Origin: a virus
Reading direction: 5' to 3' (one strand)
IMG/VR virus record: IMGVR_UViG_3300046777_000715
Location: 1-22,977 of that record
Length of the DNA stretch: 22,977 nucleotides
The notes beneath the pieces were generated by a model. It had not been told where the DNA came from and did no database searches. It worked only from the letters and a program-made list of their open reading frames with translations. The position numbers and the translations under genes are program-made. The number at the start of each line of letters is the position of its first letter. Within the stretch, counting starts at the first letter, position 1. Shown in pieces: positions 6,805-15,852 of this stretch.

Positions 6805-9800
6805 TTATAACCCTTTTTGTTTCTTTAAATCTGCTACTTCTAATTGTAGTTTTTCTATTTGTAATTGTTGTTCTTTAATTGCTTCTACCATAAGACCCAT
6901 CATCTTAGCGTAATCCAAACCTAAATATCCATCTTCTTTTTCTTTAACAACCTCAGGTAATACTGATTGAACTTCCTGTGCTATTAAACCTGTTTTAGGT
7001 GCTGCTTTTGTTACTTCATTCACATCATCATTCCATTCCCAAGTTACACCATTCAATGTTCTTACTTTTGCTAATGCGTTAGTAATTGGTTGAATATTGT
7101 TCTTATATCTTTTATCCGAAGAATAGTATGCTGTGATATCACCCGTTGCAGTTATTGCTCCGTTGATTGTTAAACCTGCGAAAGTTGGTGAAGATGTAGA
7201 TAACACCGCCTGATTTAAATATGTTCCAAATCCGGATGTTGAAGCTATTGCTATTTGTGCAGAACCTGTTACAACCGTTCCAATTGCAGTTCTAATTGTT
7301 TCGGCAGTTACTGAACTACCTAATGCTGTTGATTGTCCTGCAATTGTAATTGTGCTATTGGTTAATTTACCATTAGAAATTGAACCAGCCAACATAGCAT
7401 CGGTTACACCTAAGTTTGCTATTGAAATTGTTCTAGTAGTTGATATATCACCACCACCTGTTAATCCACTTCCTGCGGTAATACTAACTGCAGTGTGGTC
7501 AATATGTCTATTTGCAGAATAGTTTGTAGTTGCATTATGGTCAATTTGAGATGAACCTGTTACAACCGTTCCAATTGCAGTTCTAATTGTTTCAGCAGTT
7601 ACTGAACTACCTAATGCCGTTGATTGTCCTGCTATTGTTATAGTAGAATTTGTTAATTTACTATTAGAAATTGAGCCGGCCAACATAGCATCGGTTACGC
7701 CTAAGTTTGCTATTGAAATTGTTCTCGTTGCACTTATATCTCCGCCTCCAGTTAAACCACTTCCTGCAGTAATACTAACCGCAGTATGGTCAATATGTCT
7801 ATTTGCTGAATATCCTGTTGTTGAATCATGTGATACTTGAGATGATCCAGAAAATATTGTTTTACTTGCACTTGCTCTACCTTCATATGTAGTTGCTAAA
7901 GATGCAGTAAGTGTATTTAAAGATGAAGTGCTTTCTTCAATTCTTGTTAATCTGTTATTTTGGGATGTATTTGTAGTATCATTTGAACCTGTGTAAGTAT
8001 TCAATGAACTCAATATTCCAATTACTTGTGATGAACCCGAAACTACTCCACCAAATAAGTTTGCTGTAATTGAACCACCACTTATAATGAAGTCCACATT
8101 TGAACTATCAGTAGAAGCTGAAATTATATTTGCAGATATACCACTTAATTGTGTATAGTTTATTTGAGCTGATGCGGATACCAATGATGTTCCACTTGCA
8201 ACAAATGTTCCGTTTACAACCGTATTAGAACCTAAAGTAATTAATGTTCCAGTATCAGTAATATTTGAATCATTTAAATGTTCTTTGCCGGTTCCTTTTG
8301 GTATTCTATTGTTTGTAAGATATGTTTCGTTTCCTAAATTATCTATTGTTTCAGGTCCCAGTAAGAAATGTGAAGAAGTTACATTTGTTCCATTTCCTCT
8401 ATGAACAAAAATAAATTCATCTTCTACCGAATCATATAAGAATGAGCCAGAACCGCCTGCCGAACCTGAATCAAATACAGCGATACCACCAAATCTTACT
8501 ACTGGATTATTTACATTTAATTGGATGATATTATCACCAATATCTAAACGAGATGAACTAATATTTTGTATTGATGATGAACCACCTACTATTAAATCCT
8601 GTGTAATAAATAATGAACCTGTAATGGTTTGGTTTCCAGTAAAAATGTTTGTAGAATTTGTTCTCGCAAACGAACCACTCAATGAACCCAATGTAGACCA
8701 TTTAGTATCGTTAGAAGCGGTATATAATGCAAGAGTAGAATTTTTAGTTTCTAATGATGCGGTATAGCTTGCTAATGTTGTAAATTTAGTATCTACTGAT
8801 GCGGTGTATAATCTTAAAGTTTCTGCTTTAGTATTTTCAGATGCGCTAAATGCGTTCAATGATGAAGTGCTTTCTTCAATTCTTTGGAATCTTGCTAAGT
8901 TAGATGCCGTTAAAGATTGTAATGTAGAAAACTTAGTATCTACCGATGCAGTGTATAAACCTAAAGTTGAGAATTTAGTATCAACACTTGCAGTATATGT
9001 TTGAAGTGTTGCTGATTTTGTATTTTCCGATGCAGTAAAACTATTAACAGATGCAGTCCCAGCTGCCAATTGGTCAATTCTCGTAGTTTGTAGATTATTT
9101 GTAGTATCATTTGAACCAGTATAGGTATTTAATGAACTCAATATTCCAATTACTTGCGATGAACCCGAAACTACTCCGTTTGTTGCCGCAATTGAACCCG
9201 TAAATGAGTTTGCGCTTATTGCACCACTCACAAACATATTGCCCGCAATTTGAACTTTATCGGTTGCAGGAGTTGAACCACCCAATGAACTTACACCATT
9301 TCCAATACCAGGTCCAATTAATACATTACCATATGTTGGTTCTGATATAAAAACATAATCTGCTCCCGAATTAGATGGATTGCCTATTTCAAAGAAACTA
9401 TTGTTATCATATGGTAATAATCTAAATATACCATTTGCATTAGTTGTATCATAACTTACCTCAAAATTCTTTTCACCATTCTTTAAGAAATATAATGCAT
9501 TTACATTGGCAGTTGTATCTAATCCCAATGTTGCATCGTTTACAGATGTTGATATATATGCTGCGAATCCAGTACCACTACCTATTATAGTTTGATTACC
9601 AATAAATGTATTTGAACCGGTTGTTGAATATCCAAATGATGCTACTTGAGATGAACCCGATACAACACCATTTGTTGCATATATTCCTCCTACAAATCCT
9701 TCCGCATTTACTTGTCTAGTCACACCATTATAGTAGAATGAACCAGATGCATGAGTTCTTAAAGATATATATGAGTTTGGCGCTTGTGTTTCCGAAAATA

Positions 9801-11847
9801 ATGGATATAATGTAGTATCCGTTGTTGTGTTTGTTGTTACGGTTGCAACCGTTGCTGCAAAGTCTGCTACACCAATCAAAGGTCCTCTGAATGAACCGGT
9901 GAATGAACCTGTGTATGAACCTGTGAATGAACCCGATAAGTTTGGTATTGTTCTTCCACTTAATTGTAAACTACTACTAATTACACCATCTGTATCTAAT
10001 TTTGTTTTAATGGTAGTATTAATAGATGATGTAAATAATTCTAAATTAGAAGTTTCAATTGATAAACTTGCAGTTGCACTTTCTAAATTTGTTAATCTAC
10101 TTAAATTAGAAGCAGTTAAAGATTGAATTGTGGTAAATTTCGTATCAATACTTGCAGTATAATTTTGTAATGTATTATTTTTAGTATCTTGTGAAGATGT
10201 ATATGTATTTAAATTACTTAATACACCAACTATTTGTGCAGAACCGGATACAACACCCATTCCACCTGCTACTAAAATTTGAGATTCGCTTCCCAATCTA
10301 CCAGCTTTCCAAAAATCGTTTGTTACATCATATAAGAATGAACCTGATGTAGTTGTTCCACCTGTTGCATCTCTTACAACCAATCCACCATCTGAAGTTC
10401 CCGCTGCATTTAATACTAATATGTTATCTGCAATGTTTACTGTCGTAGAATCTACAACCGTCTGTGTTCCTTGTACAAAGAAATTACCCTTAACAGTCGT
10501 ATCTCCGTTTATTGTCACATTTACTCCACTCGCAGTAATTGCTGCTTTTAATGAAGATGTATAACTTTGTATATCGGTTAATTGTGATTGAACAGATGCT
10601 GTTAAAGTTTGTAAAGTTGTAAACTTAGTATCAATTGATGCGGTATATAATCTTAATGTTTCGGATTTTGTGTTTTCCGATGCACTAAATGTGTTCAATG
10701 ATGCAGTTGATTCTTGTATTCTTAAAATTTTAGAATCAACACTTGCGGTATAAGTTTGTAAAGTTGTAAACTTAGTATCAACACTTGCAGTATAAGTTTG
10801 AAGCGTTGCTGCTTTAGTATTTTCAGATGCGCTAAATGCGTTAAGTGATGCAGTTGATTCTTGTAATCTACTAACTTGTGCTGCCATTGAAGCAGTTAAA
10901 GTTTGAAGAGTTGTGAATTTGGTATCAACACTCGCAGTATATAATGCTAATGTTGCAGATTTAGTATTTTCCGATGCACTAAATGAATTCAATGATGCGG
11001 TTGATTCTTGTATTCTTAAAATTTTAGAATCAACACTTGCAGTATATGTTTGAAGAGTAGAAAATTTAGTATCTGCCGATGCAGTGAATGCATTTAAGTT
11101 TGTAGTAATATTTTGAGTAGCTATAAATTTACTATTAACCGATCCAGAGTAATTTGTTACATTTCCTATACCTACTATTGAACCACTAATATCACTTGTT
11201 GCAATAATTTTTTCAAAAGAACCAGTCGATGCTATTACCGATTGTCCTACAAAAAGACTTCCAGTTGAAACATATAAATTGGAAAAAATATGTACATGCG
11301 ATTGTGCTAATGTTGATCCTGAATCTATTCTAAATACAGAAGAACCTATTACATCATTGTGTATAGAAAAGTTTGCACCTGCTGTATTTTGTAGGTGATA
11401 ACTAATTCCTCTATCAGTATTTTTTAATTGTAATTCTGACCAACTACCTGACTCAATTGTTATAAGGCTAGCACTTATATTTTGTGCATAGACTGTTTTA
11501 TATCTTTTAGATGGTATACCAATATCAAAAGCATCATTATCTTTTGGTATTAACGATGAACTTAAATTAGCAGAAACAACAACCGTATCGGATGATTGGT
11601 CACCTATTGTAATGTTACCACCTAATGTTAAATTACCACCAATAGATGCATTTCCGGAAATTTCCAAAGAAGAACCAGATATAGCTCCAAATTGTCCTGA
11701 ACTAGCCGTTCCTTGCGTTGCTAACGTAATATCCCCACTATCTAAACCAATTTGTAATGTTCCTAATGTTGTGTTTACATATGGTTCTCCAAATGCTAAC
11801 GAACCTGATTTCTGTGCGGTTGTCCCACGTCTAAATTTAAGTGCCAT
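6805..11847 (-). CDS. Giant tail fibre protein with C-terminal peptidase S74 self-cleaving chaperone domain
   Basis: This 1680-residue protein begins MALKFRRGTTAQKSGSLAFG, a common N-terminal module of phage fibre proteins that probably mediates attachment. It then alternates heptad-length repeats of the TASVDTKFTTLQ kind (about residues 252-429 and 929-1062) with beta 'knob' modules (about 441-528 and 1076-1167), a GSFT/GSYT Ser-Gly-aromatic stretch, and a 97-residue tandem duplication near 1335-1530. The C terminus is an intramolecular chaperone of the S74 family. TAYYSSDKRYKNNIQP contains the Ser-Asp-x-Arg-x-Lys signature, with predicted catalytic Ser1577 and Lys1582, followed by GLIAQEVQSVLPEVV and a C-terminal coiled coil. 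In known S74 proteins this domain helps trimer folding and then cuts itself off just before the Ser. The start follows AAGAAGG, one of the better ribosome binding sites here. The glycosyltransferase follows directly. Confidence 0.9.
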   Translation of the reverse strand: MALKFRRGTTAQKSGSLAFGEPYVNTTLGTLQIGLDSGDITLATQGTASSGQFGAISGSSLEISGNASIGGNLTLGGNITIGDQSSDTVVVSANLSSSLIPKDNDAFDIGIPSKRYKTVYAQNISASLITIESGSWSELQLKNTDRGISYHLQNTAGANFSIHNDVIGSSVFRIDSGSTLAQSHVHIFSNLYVSTGSLFVGQSVIASTGSFEKIIATSDISGSIVGIGNVTNYSGSVNSKFIATQNITTNLNAFTASADTKFSTLQTYTASVDSKILRIQESTASLNSFSASENTKSATLALYTASVDTKFTTLQTLTASMAAQVSRLQESTASLNAFSASENTKAATLQTYTASVDTKFTTLQTYTASVDSKILRIQESTASLNTFSASENTKSETLRLYTASIDTKFTTLQTLTASVQSQLTDIQSYTSSLKAAITASGVNVTINGDTTVKGNFFVQGTQTVVDSTTVNIADNILVLNAAGTSDGGLVVRDATGGTTTSGSFLYDVTNDFWKAGRLGSESQILVAGGMGVVSGSAQIVGVLSNLNTYTSSQDTKNNTLQNYTASIDTKFTTIQSLTASNLSRLTNLESATASLSIETSNLELFTSSINTTIKTKLDTDGVISSSLQLSGRTIPNLSGSFTGSYTGSFTGSFRGPLIGVADFAATVATVTTNTTTDTTLYPLFSETQAPNSYISLRTHASGSFYYNGVTRQVNAEGFVGGIYATNGVVSGSSQVASFGYSTTGSNTFIGNQTIIGSGTGFAAYISTSVNDATLGLDTTANVNALYFLKNGEKNFEVSYDTTNANGIFRLLPYDNNSFFEIGNPSNSGADYVFISEPTYGNVLIGPGIGNGVSSLGGSTPATDKVQIAGNMFVSGAISANSFTGSIAATNGVVSGSSQVIGILSSLNTYTGSNDTTNNLQTTRIDQLAAGTASVNSFTASENTKSATLQTYTASVDTKFSTLGLYTASVDTKFSTLQSLTASNLARFQRIEESTSSLNAFSASENTKAETLRLYTASVDTKFTTLASYTASLETKNSTLALYTASNDTKWSTLGSLSGSFARTNSTNIFTGNQTITGSLFITQDLIVGGSSSIQNISSSRLDIGDNIIQLNVNNPVVRFGGIAVFDSGSAGGSGSFLYDSVEDEFIFVHRGNGTNVTSSHFLLGPETIDNLGNETYLTNNRIPKGTGKEHLNDSNITDTGTLITLGSNTVVNGTFVASGTSLVSASAQINYTQLSGISANIISASTDSSNVDFIISGGSITANLFGGVVSGSSQVIGILSSLNTYTGSNDTTNTSQNNRLTRIEESTSSLNTLTASLATTYEGRASASKTIFSGSSQVSHDSTTGYSANRHIDHTAVSITAGSGLTGGGDISATRTISIANLGVTDAMLAGSISNSKLTNSTITIAGQSTALGSSVTAETIRTAIGTVVTGSSQIDHNATTNYSANRHIDHTAVSITAGSGLTGGGDISTTRTISIANLGVTDAMLAGSISNGKLTNSTITIAGQSTALGSSVTAETIRTAIGTVVTGSAQIAIASTSGFGTYLNQAVLSTSSPTFAGLTINGAITATGDITAYYSSDKRYKNNIQPITNALAKVRTLNGVTWEWNDDVNEVTKAAPKTGLIAQEVQSVLPEVVKEKEDGYLGLDYAKMMGLMVEAIKEQQLQIEKLQLEVADLKKQKGL
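7262..7843 (-). repeat. Two tandem copies of a 291-base unit in the 1680-residue fibre gene
   Basis: The unit beginning GAACCTGTTACAACCGTTCC on the plus strand recurs exactly 291 bases (97 codons) later, at 7262 and 7553, with scattered, mostly third-position differences. Each copy encodes a module with 'YSANRHIDHTAVSITAG', 'SGLTGGGD', 'ISIANLGVTDAMLAGSIS' and 'STALGSSVTAETIRTAIG'. The duplication adds one structural repeat just before the S74 chaperone. Confidence 0.9.
8660..9060 (-). repeat. Heptad-type coiled-coil repeats, second block of the 1680-residue fibre
   Basis: This block encodes repeated 7- and 14-residue units such as TASVDTKFSTLG, TASVDTKFTTLA and 'EESTSSLNAFSASENTKAETLRLY'. 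Val and Leu recur with seven-residue spacing, as expected for a parallel trimeric coiled coil. The DNA units closely resemble those at 10560-11090 and in the 1307- and 660-residue fibre genes. Confidence 0.8.
9889..9936 (-). repeat. Four 12-base tandem repeats encoding Gly-Ser-Phe/Tyr-Thr units
   Basis: Four 12-base units of the form GAATGAACCTGT (plus strand) encode a run of GSFT/GSYT. A similar Ser-Gly-Ser-Phe run is encoded in the 234-residue protein near 16010-16040. Short Ser-Gly-aromatic repeats of this kind are common in fibre shafts. Confidence 0.8.
10560..11090 (-). repeat. Heptad-type coiled-coil repeats, first block of the 1680-residue fibre
   Basis: About 177 codons encode repeated TASVDTKFTTLQ, TASVDSKILRIQES and TASLNAFSASENTK units with lengths in multiples of seven residues. 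Many 30- to 40-base DNA stretches are identical or nearly so within the block and in the other fibre genes, which makes slippage or recombination easy. Confidence 0.85.
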
Positions 11848-11888
11848 CTAGTTTACCTTCTTTTTAGTACGTTTTATTATATAATGTC

Positions 11889-11897
11889 TATAAATAT
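11889..11897 (-). promoter_or_regulatory. Putative late promoter element ATATTTATA before the 1680-residue fibre gene
   Basis: An exact copy immediately after the stop of the 1307-residue fibre gene, 41 bases before the ATG. A recognisable AAGG ribosome binding site lies between it and the start. Confidence 0.5.
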
Positions 11898-14800
11898 TTA
11901 TTTATTTTCTAATTCCTTAACTCTTGCAGATAATTCTTTAACTGCTTGAATTAATACTGGAACTAATTTTACATAGTCTACTGCTAAATATCCTGATTCT
12001 CTTTCCATTACGACTTCAGGTAATACTGATTGAACTTCTTGTGCAATCACTCCCAAATCATGTCCTTTATGTGAATGAATTGTTTCAAATCCATCTTTCC
12101 AATCATATGTGTTACCACTTATTGCTTCAACTTTTTCCAAAGCATTAACAATTGGTTGGATATTTTCTTTTAATCTTTCATCGGATGAATAGAATGCCGT
12201 AATATCTCCCGTTGCTCTAATTTCACCACTTACACCACTTGCCGCAGTTCCGATTCCTAAAGAACCAAATTGAACATTTGCAGATGTATTTATATTTTGT
12301 GGAGTTGATAATGTTATTGCTGCTGATTCGACACCGTTTCCAGATACTACAATTTGATTTTCTGTTCCTGTTATTGTTGCAACATAATTACCCGATGTTC
12401 TACTTCCCAATGCAATATCACCCGTTGTAGATGATACATCTATTTGACCCGATCCAGATACAACACCACCTTTTAAGTTTGCAGATATACTACCACCGGT
12501 AATAATCATATCAACCTGTGCAGTATCCGAAGATGATGAAATTATATTTGCAGATATTCCACTTAATTGGGTAAAGTTAATTTGAGATGAACCAGAAACT
12601 ACTCCATCTAAATTAAATAATGTATCAATTTGTGCAGATGAAGATATAATTCCTCTACCTGTAGTTTCATAATTTGCTAATTGTCCTGAACCTGATATAA
12701 TTCCACTACCACCTGTTATAGTTCCCAATGTAATACTTCCACCCAATGCAACTGATGTTCCTGCAATTGATATAGTATTGTTTGAAATCTGTGTTCCATT
12801 TATTTGAGAAGAACCTGATACGATACCTCTTCCGGTAGTTTCATAATTTGTCAGTTGCGCTGCTCCGGAGATAATACCTCTACCGGTAGTTTCATAATTT
12901 GTTAATTGTGCAGCACCTGATATAATATTTCTACCTGTTGTTTCGTAGTTTGTTAATTGCGCAGCACCTGATATAATATTTCTACCTGTTGTTTCAAAGT
13001 TTGGTAATTGTGTAGAAGATGAAACGATTCCTCTACCTGTTGTTTCAAAGTTTGGTAATTGTGCAGAAGATGAAACGATTCCATCCAAATTAAATAATAC
13101 ATCAATTTGAGCAGAAGATGAAATTATTCCTCTACCGGTAGTTTCATAACTTCCCAATTGACCGGAACCGGATATTATTCCCATTCCATCTGTTAATACT
13201 TTTGCTTCAGTTCCTTTTTTACCAGCAATCCACATATCATTGGTTGCATCCCAAAGAAGTGAACCCGATGTGGTTGAAACGCCCGTTGCATCTTTTGTAT
13301 ATATACCCGATGTAGTAGCTGACCCACCATAGTTTAATTCTAATATATTTTCACCAATATTAACTTGTGTTGAATTAATTTGTGTTGTTGTTCCAACCAC
13401 TGTCAAATTACCATTAACTGTCACATCTGAACCCGCAACTGTTATTGCTGTTTTTAATGATGAAGTGTAAGAATTTAACGATGCCGTTGATTCTTCAATT
13501 CTTTGGAATCTTGCTAAGTTAGATGCAGTTAAAGATTGTAAAGTTGTGAACTTTGTATCAATTGAAGCAGTATAAGTTTGTAATGTAGTTGCTTTGGTTT
13601 CTAAAGTATTTATAGAAGTTTTTGCAGAACCACTCCATACATTAATATCAGCAATATGACCATTTATAGATGCGGTTGTTAAATTAATACTTGCAGTTGA
13701 TTCTTTCAATCTTGCAATAGTATCGTTCAAACTAGCTGTATATAAATGTAATGATTGACTTACTAATTGTAATGATTGTGTTGCCGAATTAATAGATAAC
13801 AATGATGCTTCCAATCCACCAGGACTTAATATAGTTACGGTGTATTCCAATGAATCCAATCTACCATCTACCGAAGTTGAAAATGGTTGGAATGTTGACC
13901 CAGTCCATGTATTAAATGATGCGGTTTGTAAATTTAAAGATGCGGTTACTGACTCTAATGTTGTATCTTTTTGTTTTTGAGAACCTGTCCATGCATTTAT
14001 GTCAGCAACGTGTCCGTTTATAGATGAAGTATAGATGTTTATATCAGAAACATGTCCATTTATACTTGCACTAAATGTATTTAAACTTGCAGTCGATTCT
14101 TCCAATCTACTTAATCTTGTATTTTGGGTAGTATTGGTTGTATCGTTTGATTGAGTATATAAATTTAACGATGCAGTTGATTCTTTTAATCTTTCAATCG
14201 TAGAATCAACACTTGCAGTGTATGTTTGTAAAGTTGTGAATTTACTATCAACACTTGCAGTATAACTTTGTAAAGTTGTGAATTTACTATCAACACTTGC
14301 AGTGTATAATCTTAAAGTTTCATCTTTTACATTTTGTGATGCACTAAATGTATTAAGTGATGAAGTGCTTTCTTCAATTCTATTTAATCTATTATTTAAA
14401 GAAGCAGTATAAGAATATAAAGATGCAGTTGCTGAATTTAAAGAACTTGTTACTATTTGAACTGCATTAAATTTACCATCAACCGATGCCGTATATGCTG
14501 CTAAAGTTGTATTTTTATTATCTTGAGAACTACTAAACGTATTAAGCGATTGTAAAATACCAACAACTTGTGCCGAACTAGAAACTACCGAATCTCCTCC
14601 TGCTAAAAGAATTTTTGATTCTGCATCTTTAACTCCCGCCTTCCAATAATCATTTGTAGAATCCCAAATTATCGAACCAGTTGTAGTGTTCGGTGAAGTT
14701 GGGTCTTTAACCCACAATCCACCATTTACTGCCCCATTACCATTCAATTCAATAATGTTATCACCTAACTGAACCGTTGTTGAGTTTACTGCAGTTGTTG

Positions 14801-15821
14801 TTCCTGCTACAGTCAAGTTTCCAGCAATAGTAACATTTTGTCCACTTACACCAATTGCCGTTTTTAGAGATGATGTATATGCTTCTATATCATTTAATCT
14901 ACTATTCGCAGATGCCGTAAATGTATTTAAACTTGCTGTAGATATTTGAATACTATTAAATTTAGTTTCAAATGAACCTGTTTTAAGATTAATATCTGTA
15001 ACGTGTCCATTTAAACTTGCCGTTGTCAAATTAATACTTGCAGTTGATTCTCTTAATCTTGCAATCGTAGAATCAACACTTGCGGTATAAGTTTGTAATG
15101 TAGTTGCTTTATTTTCTAAGGTTGTAATTCTTGTATTTTGTGAACCACTATCAGTTGATAATTGGTCTAATCTACTATTTTGAGTTGTATTAATAGTTTC
15201 ATTACTAGCCGTATATGCGTTTAAAGAACTTAGTATACCAACAACTTGTGCAGAACCAGAAAATACACCACCATATAAATTTGCAGATATTGAACCATTT
15301 GATATAATGATATCAACATTTGCCGTATCAGATGATGCCGAAACAATATTTGAACTTATATTACTTAATTGTGTAAAATTAACTTGAGAAGAACCTGAAA
15401 CTAATCCAGCTGGTAATGCTGCTATAATTTGTGAAGAACCCGATACTACACCATTATATGCTTTTATATTTCCATAAACGTTTGTAGCATATACATTTGT
15501 CCAGGGTGCCGATGTTGTTCCTATATCAATAGTTCCATTAGGTATTAAATTTGTTGTAAATTGACCTAAAGCTTGAATATTATCTGCAGATGCATTACCT
15601 AAATAAATATTTCCACCGATTCTAACATCACCCGATGCGGATATATTACCTATTAAATTAATATCGCCTATAGCGGGAGCATTTAATGGTAATAAATTAT
15701 ATGTAGTTGAACCACTACCAAATTGTATAGAACCACTACCCAAATGCAAATATAATTCTGCTTCTATTAGTGAAGGACTTGCGTTTGTGGAACCTCTTCT
15801 TAATGTAAATATAGCTGCCAT
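11898..15821 (-). CDS. Long tail fibre protein with C-terminal peptidase S74 self-cleaving chaperone domain
   Basis: This 1307-residue protein shares its plan with the 1680-residue fibre. An N-terminal MAAIFTLRRGSTNASPSLIE module is followed by a region with SGSSQVNFTQLSNISSNIVS-type sequence, long heptad-length repeats (about residues 200-310 and 435-785), two beta knob modules with NLTVAGTTTAVNSTTV and 'GDNIIELN' (about 324-412 and 794-877), and a run of 17-residue repeats (about 880-1008). The C terminus carries the S74 signature in ITAFYSSDERLKENIQP, giving predicted catalytic Ser1213 and Lys1218, then GVIAQEVQSVLPEVV and a C-terminal helix. It should form a trimeric fibre whose chaperone tail is removed after folding, leaving the repeat-built shaft and a tip just before the cut. 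The start lies 20 bases after a promoter-like element and has no clear Shine-Dalgarno sequence. Confidence 0.9.
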   Translation of the reverse strand: MAAIFTLRRGSTNASPSLIEAELYLHLGSGSIQFGSGSTTYNLLPLNAPAIGDINLIGNISASGDVRIGGNIYLGNASADNIQALGQFTTNLIPNGTIDIGTTSAPWTNVYATNVYGNIKAYNGVVSGSSQIIAALPAGLVSGSSQVNFTQLSNISSNIVSASSDTANVDIIISNGSISANLYGGVFSGSAQVVGILSSLNAYTASNETINTTQNSRLDQLSTDSGSQNTRITTLENKATTLQTYTASVDSTIARLRESTASINLTTASLNGHVTDINLKTGSFETKFNSIQISTASLNTFTASANSRLNDIEAYTSSLKTAIGVSGQNVTIAGNLTVAGTTTAVNSTTVQLGDNIIELNGNGAVNGGLWVKDPTSPNTTTGSIIWDSTNDYWKAGVKDAESKILLAGGDSVVSSSAQVVGILQSLNTFSSSQDNKNTTLAAYTASVDGKFNAVQIVTSSLNSATASLYSYTASLNNRLNRIEESTSSLNTFSASQNVKDETLRLYTASVDSKFTTLQSYTASVDSKFTTLQTYTASVDSTIERLKESTASLNLYTQSNDTTNTTQNTRLSRLEESTASLNTFSASINGHVSDINIYTSSINGHVADINAWTGSQKQKDTTLESVTASLNLQTASFNTWTGSTFQPFSTSVDGRLDSLEYTVTILSPGGLEASLLSINSATQSLQLVSQSLHLYTASLNDTIARLKESTASINLTTASINGHIADINVWSGSAKTSINTLETKATTLQTYTASIDTKFTTLQSLTASNLARFQRIEESTASLNSYTSSLKTAITVAGSDVTVNGNLTVVGTTTQINSTQVNIGENILELNYGGSATTSGIYTKDATGVSTTSGSLLWDATNDMWIAGKKGTEAKVLTDGMGIISGSGQLGSYETTGRGIISSSAQIDVLFNLDGIVSSSAQLPNFETTGRGIVSSSTQLPNFETTGRNIISGAAQLTNYETTGRNIISGAAQLTNYETTGRGIISGAAQLTNYETTGRGIVSGSSQINGTQISNNTISIAGTSVALGGSITLGTITGGSGIISGSGQLANYETTGRGIISSSAQIDTLFNLDGVVSGSSQINFTQLSGISANIISSSSDTAQVDMIITGGSISANLKGGVVSGSGQIDVSSTTGDIALGSRTSGNYVATITGTENQIVVSGNGVESAAITLSTPQNINTSANVQFGSLGIGTAASGVSGEIRATGDITAFYSSDERLKENIQPIVNALEKVEAISGNTYDWKDGFETIHSHKGHDLGVIAQEVQSVLPEVVMERESGYLAVDYVKLVPVLIQAVKELSARVKELENK
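12798..13185 (-). repeat. 51-base tandem repeats encoding 17-residue units in the 1307-residue fibre
   Basis: Successive units of the form GRNIISGAAQLTNYETT are encoded with a 51-base period. Two neighbouring units (starting near 12917 and 12968) are almost identical at DNA level, including a shared CCTGATATAATATTTCTACC. Outer units have drifted to GIVSSSTQLPNFETT and similar. A related unit, GRNVISSSAQI, appears near the N terminus of the 901-residue fibre. Confidence 0.85.
13470..14520 (-). repeat. Long block of heptad-type coiled-coil repeats in the 1307-residue fibre
   Basis: About 350 codons contain many TASVDSKFTTLQ, 'ESTASLN' and SINGHVSDIN units in multiples of seven residues. Several DNA stretches, such as the one encoding 'VDSKFTTLQSYTASVDSKFTT', repeat with 42-base spacing around 14200-14320. 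A shorter similar block lies at about 14880-15240. Confidence 0.8.
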
Positions 15822-15841
15822 CTAATATTATTTCTGTTTTG

Positions 15842-15850
15842 TATAAATAT
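15842..15850 (-). promoter_or_regulatory. Putative late promoter element ATATTTATA before the 1307-residue fibre gene
   Basis: An exact copy in the 31-base gap after the 234-residue protein, 20 bases before the ATG. Confidence 0.5.
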
Positions 15851-15852
15851 CG

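Noticed and set aside
10560-11090. Possible CRISPR array because of many direct repeats
   Set aside because: The repeats are in frame, in multiples of 21 or 42 bases, and encode heptad-type protein repeats within an uninterrupted fibre gene. There are no unique spacers of constant length.
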